From NCBI RefSeq assembly GCF_026167665.1, contig NZ_CP098740.1:6696001-6760000 (forward strand): a stretch of DNA of 64,000 nt. Direction: 5' to 3'. A model generated the notes under the pieces. The model saw only the letters and a list, made by a program, of their open reading frames with translations. It was not told the origin of the DNA and ran no database searches. How positions within the stretch are numbered: the stretch's first letter is position 1; every line of letters starts with the position of its first letter. Both the position numbers and the translations under genes were made by a program. This document shows, in pieces, positions 44,146-53,707 of this stretch. This DNA is from Streptomyces drozdowiczii. GTDB taxonomy: Bacteria; Actinomycetota; Actinomycetes; Streptomycetales; Streptomycetaceae.

Positions 44146-44523
44146 GTGCCAGACATTTCCCGGCGGACACTCTTGGGCGGCACCGGGGCAGCCGCCGCAA
44201 CAACGCTTCTCACCACGACCGGAACAGCCCAGGCCGCCGACACCGCTGCCGGCGGGGGCGAGCGCACACCGCAAGGCACCTCGAAGGAGGCCGAGACACT
44301 CATGGCCAGTGGCAGTCAGACGCTCAAGTACGTTGCATACATTGCGAGTCCCGACATGGAGGTGCTGAACGACGCGACGTTCGGCGTCGGCGCGGAGCCC
44401 GCCGACATGTGGGCGTATCTCGACGACGCCACGGCACGCCTTCAGCAGAGACACCCCTCGTACTCCTTCACCCCCCGTCTCGTCCGGTACGACCAGGTCA
44501 CCACCGAGATACCGCGCCCGTAA
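44146..44523 (+). CDS. Small secreted protein, Tat-type signal
   Basis: 125 residues. SRRTLLGGTGAAAATTLLTT is a twin-arginine signal ending near AQAAD. The mature part (LMASGSQTLKYVAYIASPDM, DMWAYLDDATARLQQRHPSY) is ~90 residues of unknown fold without cysteines. GTG 44146 follows GGGGGAGGAC. Tat export suggests it folds before secretion. Confidence 0.6.
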   Translation: MPDISRRTLLGGTGAAAATTLLTTTGTAQAADTAAGGGERTPQGTSKEAETLMASGSQTLKYVAYIASPDMEVLNDATFGVGAEPADMWAYLDDATARLQQRHPSYSFTPRLVRYDQVTTEIPRP

Positions 44524-44527
44524 CGCG

Positions 44528-44551
44528 CACTGCGCCGGCCCCCTCGCAGTG
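44528..44551 (+). terminator. Hairpin after the Tat-protein gene
   Basis: CACTGCG and CGCAGTG with a 10-nt loop, 5 bp after the stop. Confidence 0.4.
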
Positions 44552-44673
44552 GGTCGGCGCAATCGGTGCCGCACGCTGCCCGGCGCCGCACACCCTCACC
44601 GGGGCGAGGACCGGGGTTGCCGGGAGGCCGCCGACCTGCCTCCCGGCCACCGTCCGGAGCACTCGGCGGACCG

Positions 44674-45414
44674 TCACCGCTGGGGCGGTCGACCGTCGGC
44701 CGGGACCGGCTCGCCGGACCATGTGAGGTCTTCCGTCAGAGGGCTCGGGAGGGGAGTGCGCCCGAGCAGCCCCGTGGTGGCCTCGGCCGCGAGCCGCTGC
44801 CATTGGCGGGCGCGACGGAGCATGGTGTGTCCTCCGTACGGCATGCGAAGGCCGTAGGCGTCGGCTCCGGCGGCCTGCGCGCGGGTGAGGTATGCCCAGG
44901 TGTCCCCGGCCCGGGTGATGCGGTCGCTCTCGTCGTGGAGGGCGATCACCGTGCGACCTCCGAGATGGGAGGCGGATTCGCCCGGCGGGCACCAGGGCGC
45001 CAGCGCGACCACGCCCCTCACCTGCGGATCGTCGGCCGCGCGGAGAGCTGCCCGCGCGCCCATGGAGTGACCGACGAGCACCACGGGGACGGGGCCCGCG
45101 ACCTCGTACAGCTCGCTCAGCGCGCGGCGGGCGTCGGCGACGGGGTGGGCGTGATGGCCGTTCCAGCCGCGGTGGCGGTAGCGGACATGGCCCACGAGCA
45201 CGTCCTCGTGGGCCACCGCTCGCCGGATGCTCGTGGCGAAGGGCTTCACGCGGAGCGCGGGGAGGTTGAGCGCCGCAGGGGGTTCCAGTGCGTCGGCGCG
45301 CCCGCCGTGGAGCAGGAGAACCGCGGCCCGGGCACGCCGCACGGAGCGGTGACCGCCGACGAGCGCGAGAGACGCGACGTCGGCGGTGTCGTTCGGGTGA
45401 TCGGGCAAAGCCAT
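44674..45414 (-). CDS. Alpha/beta-hydrolase (dienelactone-hydrolase-like)
   Basis: 246 residues. AAVLLLHGGRADALEPP is the oxyanion loop, VVLVGHSMGARAALRAA holds the nucleophile Ser, HDESDRITRAGDTWAYL the Asp and MPYGGHTMLRRAR the His, a complete triad. A cytosolic esterase/lipase-like enzyme of unknown substrate. Single gene. Confidence 0.8.
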   Translation of the reverse strand: MALPDHPNDTADVASLALVGGHRSVRRARAAVLLLHGGRADALEPPAALNLPALRVKPFATSIRRAVAHEDVLVGHVRYRHRGWNGHHAHPVADARRALSELYEVAGPVPVVLVGHSMGARAALRAADDPQVRGVVALAPWCPPGESASHLGGRTVIALHDESDRITRAGDTWAYLTRAQAAGADAYGLRMPYGGHTMLRRARQWQRLAAEATTGLLGRTPLPSPLTEDLTWSGEPVPADGRPPQR

Positions 45415-45463
45415 CTCCTGACGTCCTGCTGCTCCGCATGCGGGCCGCCGTCAGGCTCCGCGT

Positions 45464-46681
45464 TCAGAGTGTATGGAACTCCCGCCGCAGCTCGGTGAAT
45501 CCGCGTTCCACGCGGCTGGGATGGACGCGGTTGGTGAGCAGGATCGCGTAGCGGCCGGCCGCCGGGTCGAGCCACAGGCTCGTCCCGGTGAACCCCGTGT
45601 GACCGTACGAAGCCGGGCCGAAGGTGTCGCCCACCGGGGAGCCGGTCGGGTCCTGCCCCTGCCAGGCCAGGGCGCGCCGCAGGTTGAGGTGGTCGGTGCG
45701 CGGAGCGGTCATCAGCGTGAGGGTGTCCGGCTCCAGCAGCGGGGGACCGCCGCCCAGCAGACCGAGCGCGATGCGTTCCAGGTCCGCGAGCGTGGAGAAG
45801 AGGCCCGCGTGTCCCGCGACGCCGCCGAGTACCACCGCGTTCTCGTCGTGCACCTCACCGACGACGGTCCGCCCGCGCCAGGGGCAGGCTTCCGTGGCCA
45901 CCGCGCGCCCCCGTTGGGCGGGAGCCGGACGGAAGCAGGTGTCGGTGAGGCCGAGAGGCGCGCACACCAGCTCGCCCACCAACTCGTCCAGGCCCCGGCC
46001 CGACGCCTGTTCGGCGATGAGGCCGAGCAGCATGAACCCCTGGGACGAGTACGTGACCCGGGTCCCGGGCGCGGCGGTGCGCGGCAGGGTGCCGAGCGCC
46101 GTCAGCAGGGACTCACGGGTCGGGTGCTCGCGGTAGAGCGGCACCCCGCCCGGCAGCCCCGAGGTGTGGTCGAGGAGTTGGGCGATCGTACGGGGAGCGT
46201 GCGGGCTGTCCGCGTAGCGGGCCAGATGCTGTCCGACGGTGTCGCCGAGGCGGAGGTCACCCCGGTCGACAAGAGCCATCACGACCAGGCCCACCAGCGG
46301 TTTGGTCACGGACGCGAGGTCCCACAGGTCGTTGCCGTCCAGAGGGGGCCCGCTGTCCGCGCGGGTGCCCGTCCAGCCCCGGTCCCACGGCCCCTCCGCG
46401 TCGCCGAGCGACCAGGCGGCACCGGAGTAGAGCCCGCGCTCCCGCCCCTCCTCCAGCAGCCGGCGGCGGGCGGAGGCCCGCGCATCGGAGGGTGTTGGGC
46501 CGCTCGGGCCGGGGGTGGTCCCGCGCGCCTCGGAGGCCGCCGGGCCGCTCGGGCCGGACGCGGTCCCGCGCGCGCCGGCAGGCATCGGGCCGGAAGCGGC
46601 CCCACCCGCCCCGCACGCCCCCGGGCCGACGGCAGCCCCTCCCGCCTCGACGGGCGTCCCCGTGTTCCGGTCCGCGCTCAC
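45464..46681 (-). CDS. Serine hydrolase, beta-lactamase/esterase family (S12)
   Basis: 405 residues. DLASVTKPLVGLV holds the SxxK nucleophile (S-V-T-K), RVTYSSQGFMLLG the YxS-like second motif and YGHTGFTGTSLWLD the third HTG block. The first ~70 residues are low-complexity Gly/Pro/Ala with repeated SGP units and no signal peptide; the true start may be further in. Its ATG overlaps the IclR stop, so regulator and hydrolase are coupled. Might trim cell-wall or peptide amides feeding the adjacent importer. Confidence 0.75.
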   Translation of the reverse strand: MSADRNTGTPVEAGGAAVGPGACGAGGAASGPMPAGARGTASGPSGPAASEARGTTPGPSGPTPSDARASARRRLLEEGRERGLYSGAAWSLGDAEGPWDRGWTGTRADSGPPLDGNDLWDLASVTKPLVGLVVMALVDRGDLRLGDTVGQHLARYADSPHAPRTIAQLLDHTSGLPGGVPLYREHPTRESLLTALGTLPRTAAPGTRVTYSSQGFMLLGLIAEQASGRGLDELVGELVCAPLGLTDTCFRPAPAQRGRAVATEACPWRGRTVVGEVHDENAVVLGGVAGHAGLFSTLADLERIALGLLGGGPPLLEPDTLTLMTAPRTDHLNLRRALAWQGQDPTGSPVGDTFGPASYGHTGFTGTSLWLDPAAGRYAILLTNRVHPSRVERGFTELRREFHTL

Positions 46682-47553
46682 CGTGTCTCCTCCGCCCTGC
46701 CGCTGCCACCGGTCGTCCCCGCGTCGGGGCCCGGCACCAGTCCGAGCCGTGCGCCGGGCTGCGCGGCCAGGCCGGCCGAGACCGCGGCGGCGGCCGACCG
46801 CACCATCGGCCCGTACAGCCGCGCCGCCGCCTCGTCGAGCGTGAAGGCGAGGCCGGAGAGCACGAGGGCCCCCACCGCGCGGCCGCCCGCATCGCGCACC
46901 GGAGATGCGAGCGCGCGGCGGTCGAGCCAGGCGTCGGTGCCGTCGAAGGCGTAGCCGTCACGGGCCGCGGCGGACAGGACCGCGCGGGTGGCCTCATCGG
47001 CGCCGGCGGACAGCGGTTCGCTCTCCGCGTCCGGCAGGGCGGCCAGCAGGGCGAGCCCCGCCGCTCCCGCGGTCAGCGGTTCACGGAAGCCGGGGCTCAG
47101 GTCGAGGCCGAAGTCCTGCGCCGGAGCGCGGACGTCGAGATGGATGACCGTGCGGTCGTCGCGGACCACGTACGAAGCGAACAGCCCCGTGCGTGTGCGG
47201 AGTTCGTCCAGGACCGGCCCGGCCCGGCGCAGAGCGGCGTCGTCGGCCAGCGCGCCGGCGGCCAGGCCGAGGAGGCGGGGCCCGGGGCGGTAGCTGCCGC
47301 CCGGGCCCGCCTCGGCGTAACCGGACGCGGCGAGCGCGCGCAGCAGCCGGTGCACGGTCGGCTTGGCCAGTCCCGTGCTCCGGGCGAGGTCCGCGAGGCG
47401 GTGCGGGGCGCCCGCCCCGGCGAGGGCCGTCAGGACTTCCATCGCCTTGTCCACCGGGCCGGGCGCGGGCGGTGCGCTGTCCGCTCCGGCGGCGCCGACG
47501 GGCACCGCGGCGGAGGTCTGCTTCTGCGAACGACTGTTGACCGGTTTCCCCAT
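46678..47553 (-). CDS. IclR-family regulator of the peptide importer
   Basis: 291 residues from ATG 47553. PGPVDKAMEVLTALAGAG, then LADLARSTGLAKPTVHRLLR (winged helix) and SYVVRDDRTVIHLDVRAP, FREPLTAGAAGLALLAALPD (effector domain). Divergent from the Opp/Dpp operon with only 54 bp between, so it very probably controls it. Coupled to the serine-hydrolase gene downstream. Confidence 0.85.
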   Translation of the reverse strand: MGKPVNSRSQKQTSAAVPVGAAGADSAPPAPGPVDKAMEVLTALAGAGAPHRLADLARSTGLAKPTVHRLLRALAASGYAEAGPGGSYRPGPRLLGLAAGALADDAALRRAGPVLDELRTRTGLFASYVVRDDRTVIHLDVRAPAQDFGLDLSPGFREPLTAGAAGLALLAALPDAESEPLSAGADEATRAVLSAAARDGYAFDGTDAWLDRRALASPVRDAGGRAVGALVLSGLAFTLDEAAARLYGPMVRSAAAAVSAGLAAQPGARLGLVPGPDAGTTGGSGRAEETR

Positions 47554-47577
47554 GTGGCCTACCTTACCCGAACTGCA

Positions 47578-47592
47578 TTCCATTCACCGGAA
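47578..47592. promoter_or_regulatory. Candidate IclR operator in the divergent promoter
   Basis: TTCC-ATTCACC-GGAA in the 54-bp gap between IclR and the importer, with AATGGAA further on at the start of the importer gene. IclR-type sites are often TTCC/GGAA dyads; match is modest. Confidence 0.3.
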
Positions 47593-47607
47593 CGAGTGTG
47601 TTGCCCA

Positions 47608-49182
47608 ATGGAACGAATACGTGAAGGGGGAGGCGGCCCGGGACTCGGGTACTCCCGCCGTTCGGTGCTGCGTCTGAGCGGCCTCGCGGTGCCCGCCCTC
47701 GCGGCCCCCGCCCTGCTGACCGGGTGCGGAGCCCCGTCGGCGGCCTCGGCCGGCAATGTGCTGCGGGTCTCCCAGACCGGGGACCCGAAGACGATGGACC
47801 CGCACAAGCAGGGCGACATGACGTCGATGAACGCCCTGATCAACATGTTCGACACGCTCACCACGCGGGGCCGCGACAACACGCTCCGGCCGCGGATCGC
47901 CCTGTCCTGGAAGGCGGTTGAGCCCAAGGTGTGGCGGTTCGAGCTGCGCCGGGGCGTCACTTTCCACAACGGGGAGCCGTGCGACGCCGAAGCGGTCCGC
48001 TTCAGCATCGAGCGACTGCTCGACCCCGCGACGAAGTCGCCCATCGTGGAGCTGCGTTACGTCGAGGGCGTCAAGGTGGTCGACCCGTACACGGTCGACG
48101 TGCGCACCTCGGTGCACGACCCGATCCTCCCCGCGAAGCTGTCCCTGTTCGGCGGCGTCGTGGTACCTCCGCGCTACCTCGCGAAGGTCGGCGACGAGGG
48201 CTTCGCCGCCCACCCGGTGGGCACCGGCCCGTTCACGTTCCGGCACTGGCAGCGCGACCACGAACTCCGCCTCGCCGCCTTCGAGCACCACTGGCAGGGC
48301 CGCCCGCACGTCGACGAGCTGGTCTTCGTACCCGCCCCCAACTCCTCATCCGCACTGGCCGCGTTGCAGAGCGGCGGCGTCGACATCGTGGCGGGCATGA
48401 CCCCCGACGCGGCGCAGCAGCTGGCCGGCTACCCGGGCGTGGAGATCGGCCACCACACCGGCATCCGCACCTCCTACCTGTCGCTCGACACCCTCACCGA
48501 GGGACCGCTGCGCGACCGGCGCGTACGGCAGGCGCTCAACCACGCCATCGACGTACCCCTGCTCATCAAGGCCGTGCTCGGCGGGAAGGCCACCGAGGTG
48601 CCGGCGATGATCCCGCGCGGCGCCTTCGGTTTCGACGCCTCCGTGAAGCCCTTCGAGCGTTCGCTCACCAAGGCCCGCGCGCTGCTGGCCGAGGCCGGGC
48701 ACCCCGACGGCATCAGCACCTCGATCACCGCCTCCAACCTGGACGCCAACGTGGCCGAGGCCATCGCCGGCCTGCTGGCCCGCGCCGGTGTCCGGGCCAG
48801 GGTGAACCTGCTCGACCCGGGCACGTACTCCCAGCGCCTGACCTCCTCCAACCACGGCGCGCTCGGCCCCGTCTATCTCGCCGCGTCCACCGTCTGGACC
48901 ATGGACGGCGAGAGCATGCTCCAGTCGAACGTGCGCAGCGACCGGCGGCAGAGCCGCTGGCACCACAAGCGCGCCGACCAGCTCGTGGACCGCGAGGAAC
49001 TGTCCGTGGACCCGTCCGTGCGCCGCCGCGCCTTCTCCGAACTCCAGCAACTGATCAAGGACGAGGCGCCGTTCGTGCCCCTCTACCAGATCGACAACAT
49101 CTACGTGCACAACACCCGGCCGAGCTGGACGCCCGGCGCCGCAGGGGTGCTGGACATGGCGAGCGCGAAGGTGGCCGTGTGA
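47608..49182 (+). CDS. Peptide ABC importer, substrate-binding lipoprotein
   Basis: 524 residues from ATG 47608. The twin-Arg signal SRRSVLRLSGLAVPALAAPA ends in a lipobox LLTGCGAP. LRVSQTGDPKTMDPHKQGDM, FELRRGVTFHNGEPCDAEAV and RRVRQALNHAIDVPLL are SBP_bac_5 blocks (DppA/OppA type). The last stretch FVPLYQIDNIYVHN is the family's usual ending. First gene of a five-gene importer operon; its stop overlaps the first permease start. Confidence 0.9.
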   Translation: MERIREGGGGPGLGYSRRSVLRLSGLAVPALAAPALLTGCGAPSAASAGNVLRVSQTGDPKTMDPHKQGDMTSMNALINMFDTLTTRGRDNTLRPRIALSWKAVEPKVWRFELRRGVTFHNGEPCDAEAVRFSIERLLDPATKSPIVELRYVEGVKVVDPYTVDVRTSVHDPILPAKLSLFGGVVVPPRYLAKVGDEGFAAHPVGTGPFTFRHWQRDHELRLAAFEHHWQGRPHVDELVFVPAPNSSSALAALQSGGVDIVAGMTPDAAQQLAGYPGVEIGHHTGIRTSYLSLDTLTEGPLRDRRVRQALNHAIDVPLLIKAVLGGKATEVPAMIPRGAFGFDASVKPFERSLTKARALLAEAGHPDGISTSITASNLDANVAEAIAGLLARAGVRARVNLLDPGTYSQRLTSSNHGALGPVYLAASTVWTMDGESMLQSNVRSDRRQSRWHHKRADQLVDREELSVDPSVRRRAFSELQQLIKDEAPFVPLYQIDNIYVHNTRPSWTPGAAGVLDMASAKVAV

Positions 49183-50162
49183 TGAGCCGGACCCTGACCG
49201 CACCCGGCGTACGGCTCTCCGGGCCCAGCCGCGCCTGGACCGTGCTGCGGCCCGCCGCCTCCCGGCTCGGCACCGCACTCCTGGTCCTGCTGTGCACCGC
49301 CACCGTCGTGTTCTTCCTGGTGCGCCTGTCCGGCGACCCGGTGAAGGTGATGCTGCCCCCCGACGCCACCGCCCAGCAGGAGGCCGTGCTGCGGCACAGC
49401 CTGGGCCTGGACCGGCCGCTGCTCACGCAGTACCTGGACTACCTGTGGGGCCTGCCGCGCTTCGACTTCGGCAACTCCCTCTTCTACAACCAGCCGGTCC
49501 GCGCCGTCCTGGCCGACCGCATCCCCGCGACGCTGCTGCTCGCGGCCGGCGCCCTCGTGGTGACGCTGGTGATCGCCCTGCCCGCCGGCACGATCGCGGC
49601 CATGCGGCGCGGCAAGGCCGCCGACCGCGGTGTCATCACGGCCGTCCTGATCGGCCAGTCGACCCCCGCCTTCTGGGTGGGCATCCTGCTCATCCTCGTG
49701 TTCGCCGTCGGCCTGCACGCACTGCCCGCCTCCGGATACGGCACCTTCGCCCACCTCGTACTGCCGTCCGTCACCCTGGCCGTCTACTCCGTCGCCGTCG
49801 TCGCACGACTGCTGCGCTCCTCACTGATCGACGTGCTCGGCTCCGACCACATCCGCACGGCACGCGCCCGCGGTCTCGGACCGGTACGCACCGTGCTCCG
49901 GCACGGCCTGCGCAACGCCTCGCTGCCCGTGGTGACGGTCGTCGGGCTGGAGATCGGCAGCCTGCTCGGCGGCGCGATTCTCACCGAACAGGTCTTCTCC
50001 TGGCCCGGCGTCGGCCAGCTGACCGTACAAGCCATCGCCAACCGCGACTTCCCCCTGGTCCAGGGCACCGTGCTGCTGTTCGCCGCCACCTTCGTCGTGG
50101 TGAACCTGCTCGTGGACCTGTCCTACGGCCTCCTCGACCCGAGGGTGAGGAACTCCCGATGA
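49182..50162 (+). CDS. Peptide ABC importer permease (DppB/OppB type)
   Basis: 326 residues. N-terminal helix LGTALLVLLCTATVVFFLVR, then the OppB-type N-terminal region (RLSGDPVKVMLPPDATAQQE, LGLDRPLLTQYLDYLWGL). The EAA loop (DHIRTARARGLGPVRTVLRH, GLRNASLP) contacts the ATPases. TGATG overlap with the previous gene. Confidence 0.9.
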   Translation: MSRTLTAPGVRLSGPSRAWTVLRPAASRLGTALLVLLCTATVVFFLVRLSGDPVKVMLPPDATAQQEAVLRHSLGLDRPLLTQYLDYLWGLPRFDFGNSLFYNQPVRAVLADRIPATLLLAAGALVVTLVIALPAGTIAAMRRGKAADRGVITAVLIGQSTPAFWVGILLILVFAVGLHALPASGYGTFAHLVLPSVTLAVYSVAVVARLLRSSLIDVLGSDHIRTARARGLGPVRTVLRHGLRNASLPVVTVVGLEIGSLLGGAILTEQVFSWPGVGQLTVQAIANRDFPLVQGTVLLFAATFVVVNLLVDLSYGLLDPRVRNSR

Positions 50163-51064
50163 CCACCACCGCCCCCACGGCCCTTCCCACCGCCCCCGCC
50201 CCCGTCACGGCCCAGCCCTCCGTGCTGCGCTCACTGCTCCGCAACCGGCTCGCCGCCGTCGCGCTCGTCTTCCTCCTCCTGATCGTCGTGTGCGCGCTCT
50301 TCGCACCGCTGATCGCCCCCGCCGACCCGGCCGCCCAGAACCTCCTCGGCAGGCTCCAGCCCCCCGCCTGGCAGTCCGGCGGCGACAGCGCCCACCTGCT
50401 CGGCACCGACCAGCTCGGCCGCGACCTGCTCTCCCGCGTCGTCTACGGCACCCGGGTCTCCCTGCTCGTCGGTGCGGGCGCGGCCCTGCTGGCCGGTGTC
50501 ATCGGCACCGTCGCCGGCCTCGCCTCCGGATACCTCGGCGGCTGGACCGACCGGGTCGTCATGCGGTTCGCCGACGTCCAGCTCGCCTTCCCCGCGATCC
50601 TGCTGGCGCTCGCCGTCGTCGGATTCGTCGGCTCGGGCCTCGGCTACGTGATCCTCGTGATCGGCGTCACCGGTTGGGTGTCGTACGCCCGGGTGGTGCG
50701 CTCCGAAGTCCTGTCGCTGCGCACCCGCGACTTCGTCACCGAGGCCCGCGCGATCGGCGTCGGAGACCTCGCCATCATGCGGCGCCACCTGCTGCCCAAC
50801 GTCATGGCGCCGCTGGCCACCATCGGCACGCTGCACATCGCGTCCGCCATCGTCGCCGAGGCGTCGCTCAGCTATCTGGGCCTCGGCGTCCCCAAGGAGA
50901 CGGTGACCTGGGGCGGCATGCTCGCCGACGGACAGCTCTACCTCGGCACCTCCTGGTGGATCGCCGTCTTCCCCGGCATCGCCCTGATGCTCACCTCGCT
51001 CTCCATCAACATCCTGGGCGACGCGCTGCGCGACGTCGCGGACCCGAAGGCGTACCGCCGATGA
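50159..51064 (+). CDS. Peptide ABC importer permease (DppC/OppC type)
   Basis: 301 residues. Helix AAVALVFLLLIVVCALFAPL then LLGTDQLGRDLLSRVVYGTR, the hallmark OppC block, and EAA loop EARAIGVGDLAIMRRHLLPN. Starts by ATGA overlap with the previous gene and ends the same way. Confidence 0.9.
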   Translation: MTTTAPTALPTAPAPVTAQPSVLRSLLRNRLAAVALVFLLLIVVCALFAPLIAPADPAAQNLLGRLQPPAWQSGGDSAHLLGTDQLGRDLLSRVVYGTRVSLLVGAGAALLAGVIGTVAGLASGYLGGWTDRVVMRFADVQLAFPAILLALAVVGFVGSGLGYVILVIGVTGWVSYARVVRSEVLSLRTRDFVTEARAIGVGDLAIMRRHLLPNVMAPLATIGTLHIASAIVAEASLSYLGLGVPKETVTWGGMLADGQLYLGTSWWIAVFPGIALMLTSLSINILGDALRDVADPKAYRR

Positions 51065-51887
51065 CCGACTCCGCACAGACCCCGCCCGCCGAGCCCGTCC
51101 TCGAATTCCGGGACCTCCGCGTCGACTTCGCGCTCGCCACCTCCACCGTGCACGCCGTACGCGGAGTGAACCTCTCGGTCGCCGCCGGCGAGACGCTGGC
51201 CGTCGTCGGAGAGTCCGGCAGCGGCAAGTCCGCCACCGCCCTGTCCGCGATGCGCCTGAACCCGGAGCCCCCGTGCGTGTACGCGGGCGGCCAGGTGCTG
51301 CTCGACGGCCGGGACGTACTCGCCCTGCGCGAGAAGGAACTCCGCAAGATCCGCGGCGCCCGGATCTCCATGGTCTTCCAGGACCCCATGACCAGCCTCG
51401 ACCCCCTCCAGCGAGTGGGGGACCAGGTGGCCGAGGTGCTGCGGCTGCACGGCGACCACACCCGGGCCGAGGCCCGCCGGGCCGCGCTGACCGCGCTGGA
51501 CGAGGTCGGCATCCCCGACCCGGAGCGGCGCTACCGCCAGTACCCGCACGAGCTCTCCGGCGGTCTGCGCCAACGCGTCATGATCGCCTCCGCACTCGTG
51601 GCCCGCCCCCGCGTCCTCATCGCGGACGAGCCCACCACGGCGCTCGACGTGACGGTGCAGCGCCAGATCCTGGAACTGCTCGTACGGCTCCAGCGGCGCC
51701 ACGGCATGGCCGTCCTGCTCATCACCCACGACCTGGGCGTCGTCGCGGAGACGGCCGACCGCGTCGTCGTCATGCGGCACGGCGAGGTCGTCGAGACCGG
51801 CGACGTCGAACAGGTCTTCACGCGCCCCGCCGCCCCGTACACCCGCGAGCTGCTGGCCGCCACCCCCGACTGGAGCCCGTCGCATGA
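51061..51887 (+). CDS. Peptide ABC importer ATPase (DppD/OppD type)
   Basis: Walker [13 protein letters not shown]-loop [10 protein letters not shown], signature [10 protein letters not shown], Walker [14 protein letters not shown]-loop ITHD. As read, the frame overruns the start of the next gene by 128 bp to 52011 with an Arg-rich tail. One more C at CCC 51876-51878 would give DWSPVA and a TGA at 51885-51887, an ATGA overlap like every other junction here. I report the end on that basis. The iron-sulphur-type C-terminal tail of OppD is short. Confidence 0.8.
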
Positions 51888-52701
51888 CCACGACCCCGCT
51901 GCTGGAGATCGAAGGACTGCGCAAGGAGTTCCCCGGCCGCCCGCCGAGCGTCGCCGTGGACGACGTCTCCCTCACCGTCCGGGAGGGCGAGACGTTCGCC
52001 CTGGTCGGTGAGTCCGGCTGCGGCAAGACGACGCTCACTCGGCTGCTGCTGCGCCTGCTCGAACCCACCGCCGGCAGCGTACGGTTCGACGGCACGGACC
52101 TCCTCGCCCTCAAGGGGGCGGCGCTGAGGCCGCTGCGCCGACAGATGCAGGTCGTCCTCCAGGACCCGTACTCCAGCATGAACCCGCGCCTGCGGATCGC
52201 CGACATCATCGGGGAGCCGCTCGTCACCCACGAGGAATGGGCCCGCGGGCGGCGCGGCCGGGCGAAGGTACGCGACCGGGCCGGGGACCTCCTCGACGCC
52301 GTCGGCCTGGACGCGGGCATCCTCGACCGCTATCCGCACGAGTTCTCCGGCGGGCAGCGCCAGCGCATCTCGATCGCCCGGGCCCTGGCGCTCGAACCGC
52401 GCCTGGTCGTGCTGGACGAACCGACGAGCGCCCTCGACGTCTCCGTGCAGGCCCGTGTCCTCGACCTGCTCGCCGGCCTCCAGGAACGCCTCGGCCTGAC
52501 CTACTTCTTCATCTCGCACAACCTGGCCGTGGTGCGGCAGATCGCGGACCGGGTGGCCGTGATGCGACAGGGCCGCATTGTCGAGTCCGGCACCGCGGAC
52601 CAGGTGTTCACCGCGCCCGAGGACGCGTACACCCGGCGCCTCCTGGACGCCGTGCCCGTTCCCGAACCCGGCCGCCGAATCCTCGGGGAGTCGGCGCGTG
52701 A
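51884..52701 (+). CDS. Peptide ABC importer ATPase (DppF/OppF type)
   Basis: Walker [13 protein letters not shown]-loop [10 protein letters not shown], signature [10 protein letters not shown], Walker [12 protein letters not shown]-loop ISHN. As read the frame continues to 53116 through the antisense of the ROK gene, as a Pro/Arg-rich tail. One more G in GGGG 52685-52688 gives RRILGGVGA and a TGA at 52699-52701, 8 bp before the convergent ROK stop. I report that end. Confidence 0.8.
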
Positions 52702-52709
52702 CGTCCGTC

Positions 52710-53666
52710 CTAGGCCCCCGACAGGACCAGCCCCGCCGCCCCCAGCAGCGTGCCCGTGTCCGCGGCCTCGCCCAGGACCACCGTGGGCAGCTCGCCGCCG
52801 CCGAGCGCGTCGGCCCGCAGCCGCGACTCGACCAGGGCCCGGAACCGCTCGCCGCCGTCCAGGGCCTCGCCGTGCAGCACGAACAGGCCGCACGCGAACA
52901 ACTGCTGGACGGTGGCGAGGCCCAGCACCAAGTTCTCCGCGTACCGGTCGACAAGACGGGAGGCGGCCGGCGCGTCGGACGCCACCAGGGCCGCCAGGGT
53001 GGCCTCGCCCCCGGAGAAGCCGTGCTCGGCGGCCCGCTCACGCAGCCAGCGGGTCGTCGCCACGGTCTTCCAGCAGCCGCGCCGTCCGCAGGTGCAGAAC
53101 TCACCGCTCGCGGTGACCGTCATATGGGCGCCGCTGCGACCGCCGGGCGGAGCGAGCACCTCGCCTTCGTAGAGGATGCCGACGCCGAGGACGTCGCCGG
53201 TCGCGACGGAGGCGAACGAGCGCCGACCGCGCCCCGCGCCGAACCAGCGGTCACCGAGCACCTGCACCCGCGCCCGGTGCTCGACCCGCACCGGCGCGCC
53301 CGACAGCTCCGCGAGCCGGTCGGCCACCGGGTGGCCGCGCAGCGCCGGGGCGTCGTTCACCTCGATGATCCGGCCCGCCACGGGGTCCACCACACCGGCC
53401 GCCGCCACGCCGACCCCGAGCAGCGACTGCCCGTCGAAGACCGCAGCGGCCTCGCGCAGCGCCGCGTCCACGAGGGACGGGTCCGAGCCGGCCGGGTCGA
53501 AGCGGGCCTCCGCCCGCGCGCGCACGGCCCCGGCGCGGGTGAGCAGCGCGGCACGCACCAGACCGGGCAGCACCTCGACGGCGCCCAGCACACCGCCGTC
53601 CCGACCGGCCGGCTCGTCCGGCCGCAGGTCGGGAACCAACCGCAAAGGAATACGTTCATGCGCCAT
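52710..53666 (-). CDS. ROK-family sugar-kinase-like protein
   Basis: 318 residues. GVGVAAAGVVDPVAGRII, SVATGDVLGVGILYEGEV and the zinc motif CTCGRRGCW are ROK blocks. The N-terminal phosphate loop is poorly conserved (AVEVLPGLVRAALLT) and there is no winged helix, so it is a kinase or kinase-derived sensor, not a typical ROK repressor. Convergent with the importer, divergent from the creatininase gene. Confidence 0.75.
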   Translation of the reverse strand: MAHERIPLRLVPDLRPDEPAGRDGGVLGAVEVLPGLVRAALLTRAGAVRARAEARFDPAGSDPSLVDAALREAAAVFDGQSLLGVGVAAAGVVDPVAGRIIEVNDAPALRGHPVADRLAELSGAPVRVEHRARVQVLGDRWFGAGRGRRSFASVATGDVLGVGILYEGEVLAPPGGRSGAHMTVTASGEFCTCGRRGCWKTVATTRWLRERAAEHGFSGGEATLAALVASDAPAASRLVDRYAENLVLGLATVQQLFACGLFVLHGEALDGGERFRALVESRLRADALGGGELPTVVLGEAADTGTLLGAAGLVLSGA

Positions 53667-53707
53667 GCGCCGACTCTGTCATGCCCCCGGACCGGGGAGA
53701 CAGCGGC

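Noticed and set aside
51888..52011. Arg-rich extension of the first importer ATPase
   Set aside because: It overlaps the next gene; an extra C gives an ATGA junction like the rest of the operon.
52702..53116. Pro/Arg-rich C-terminal extension of the second importer ATPase
   Set aside because: It is antisense to the ROK gene, and one extra G gives a normal stop at 52701.
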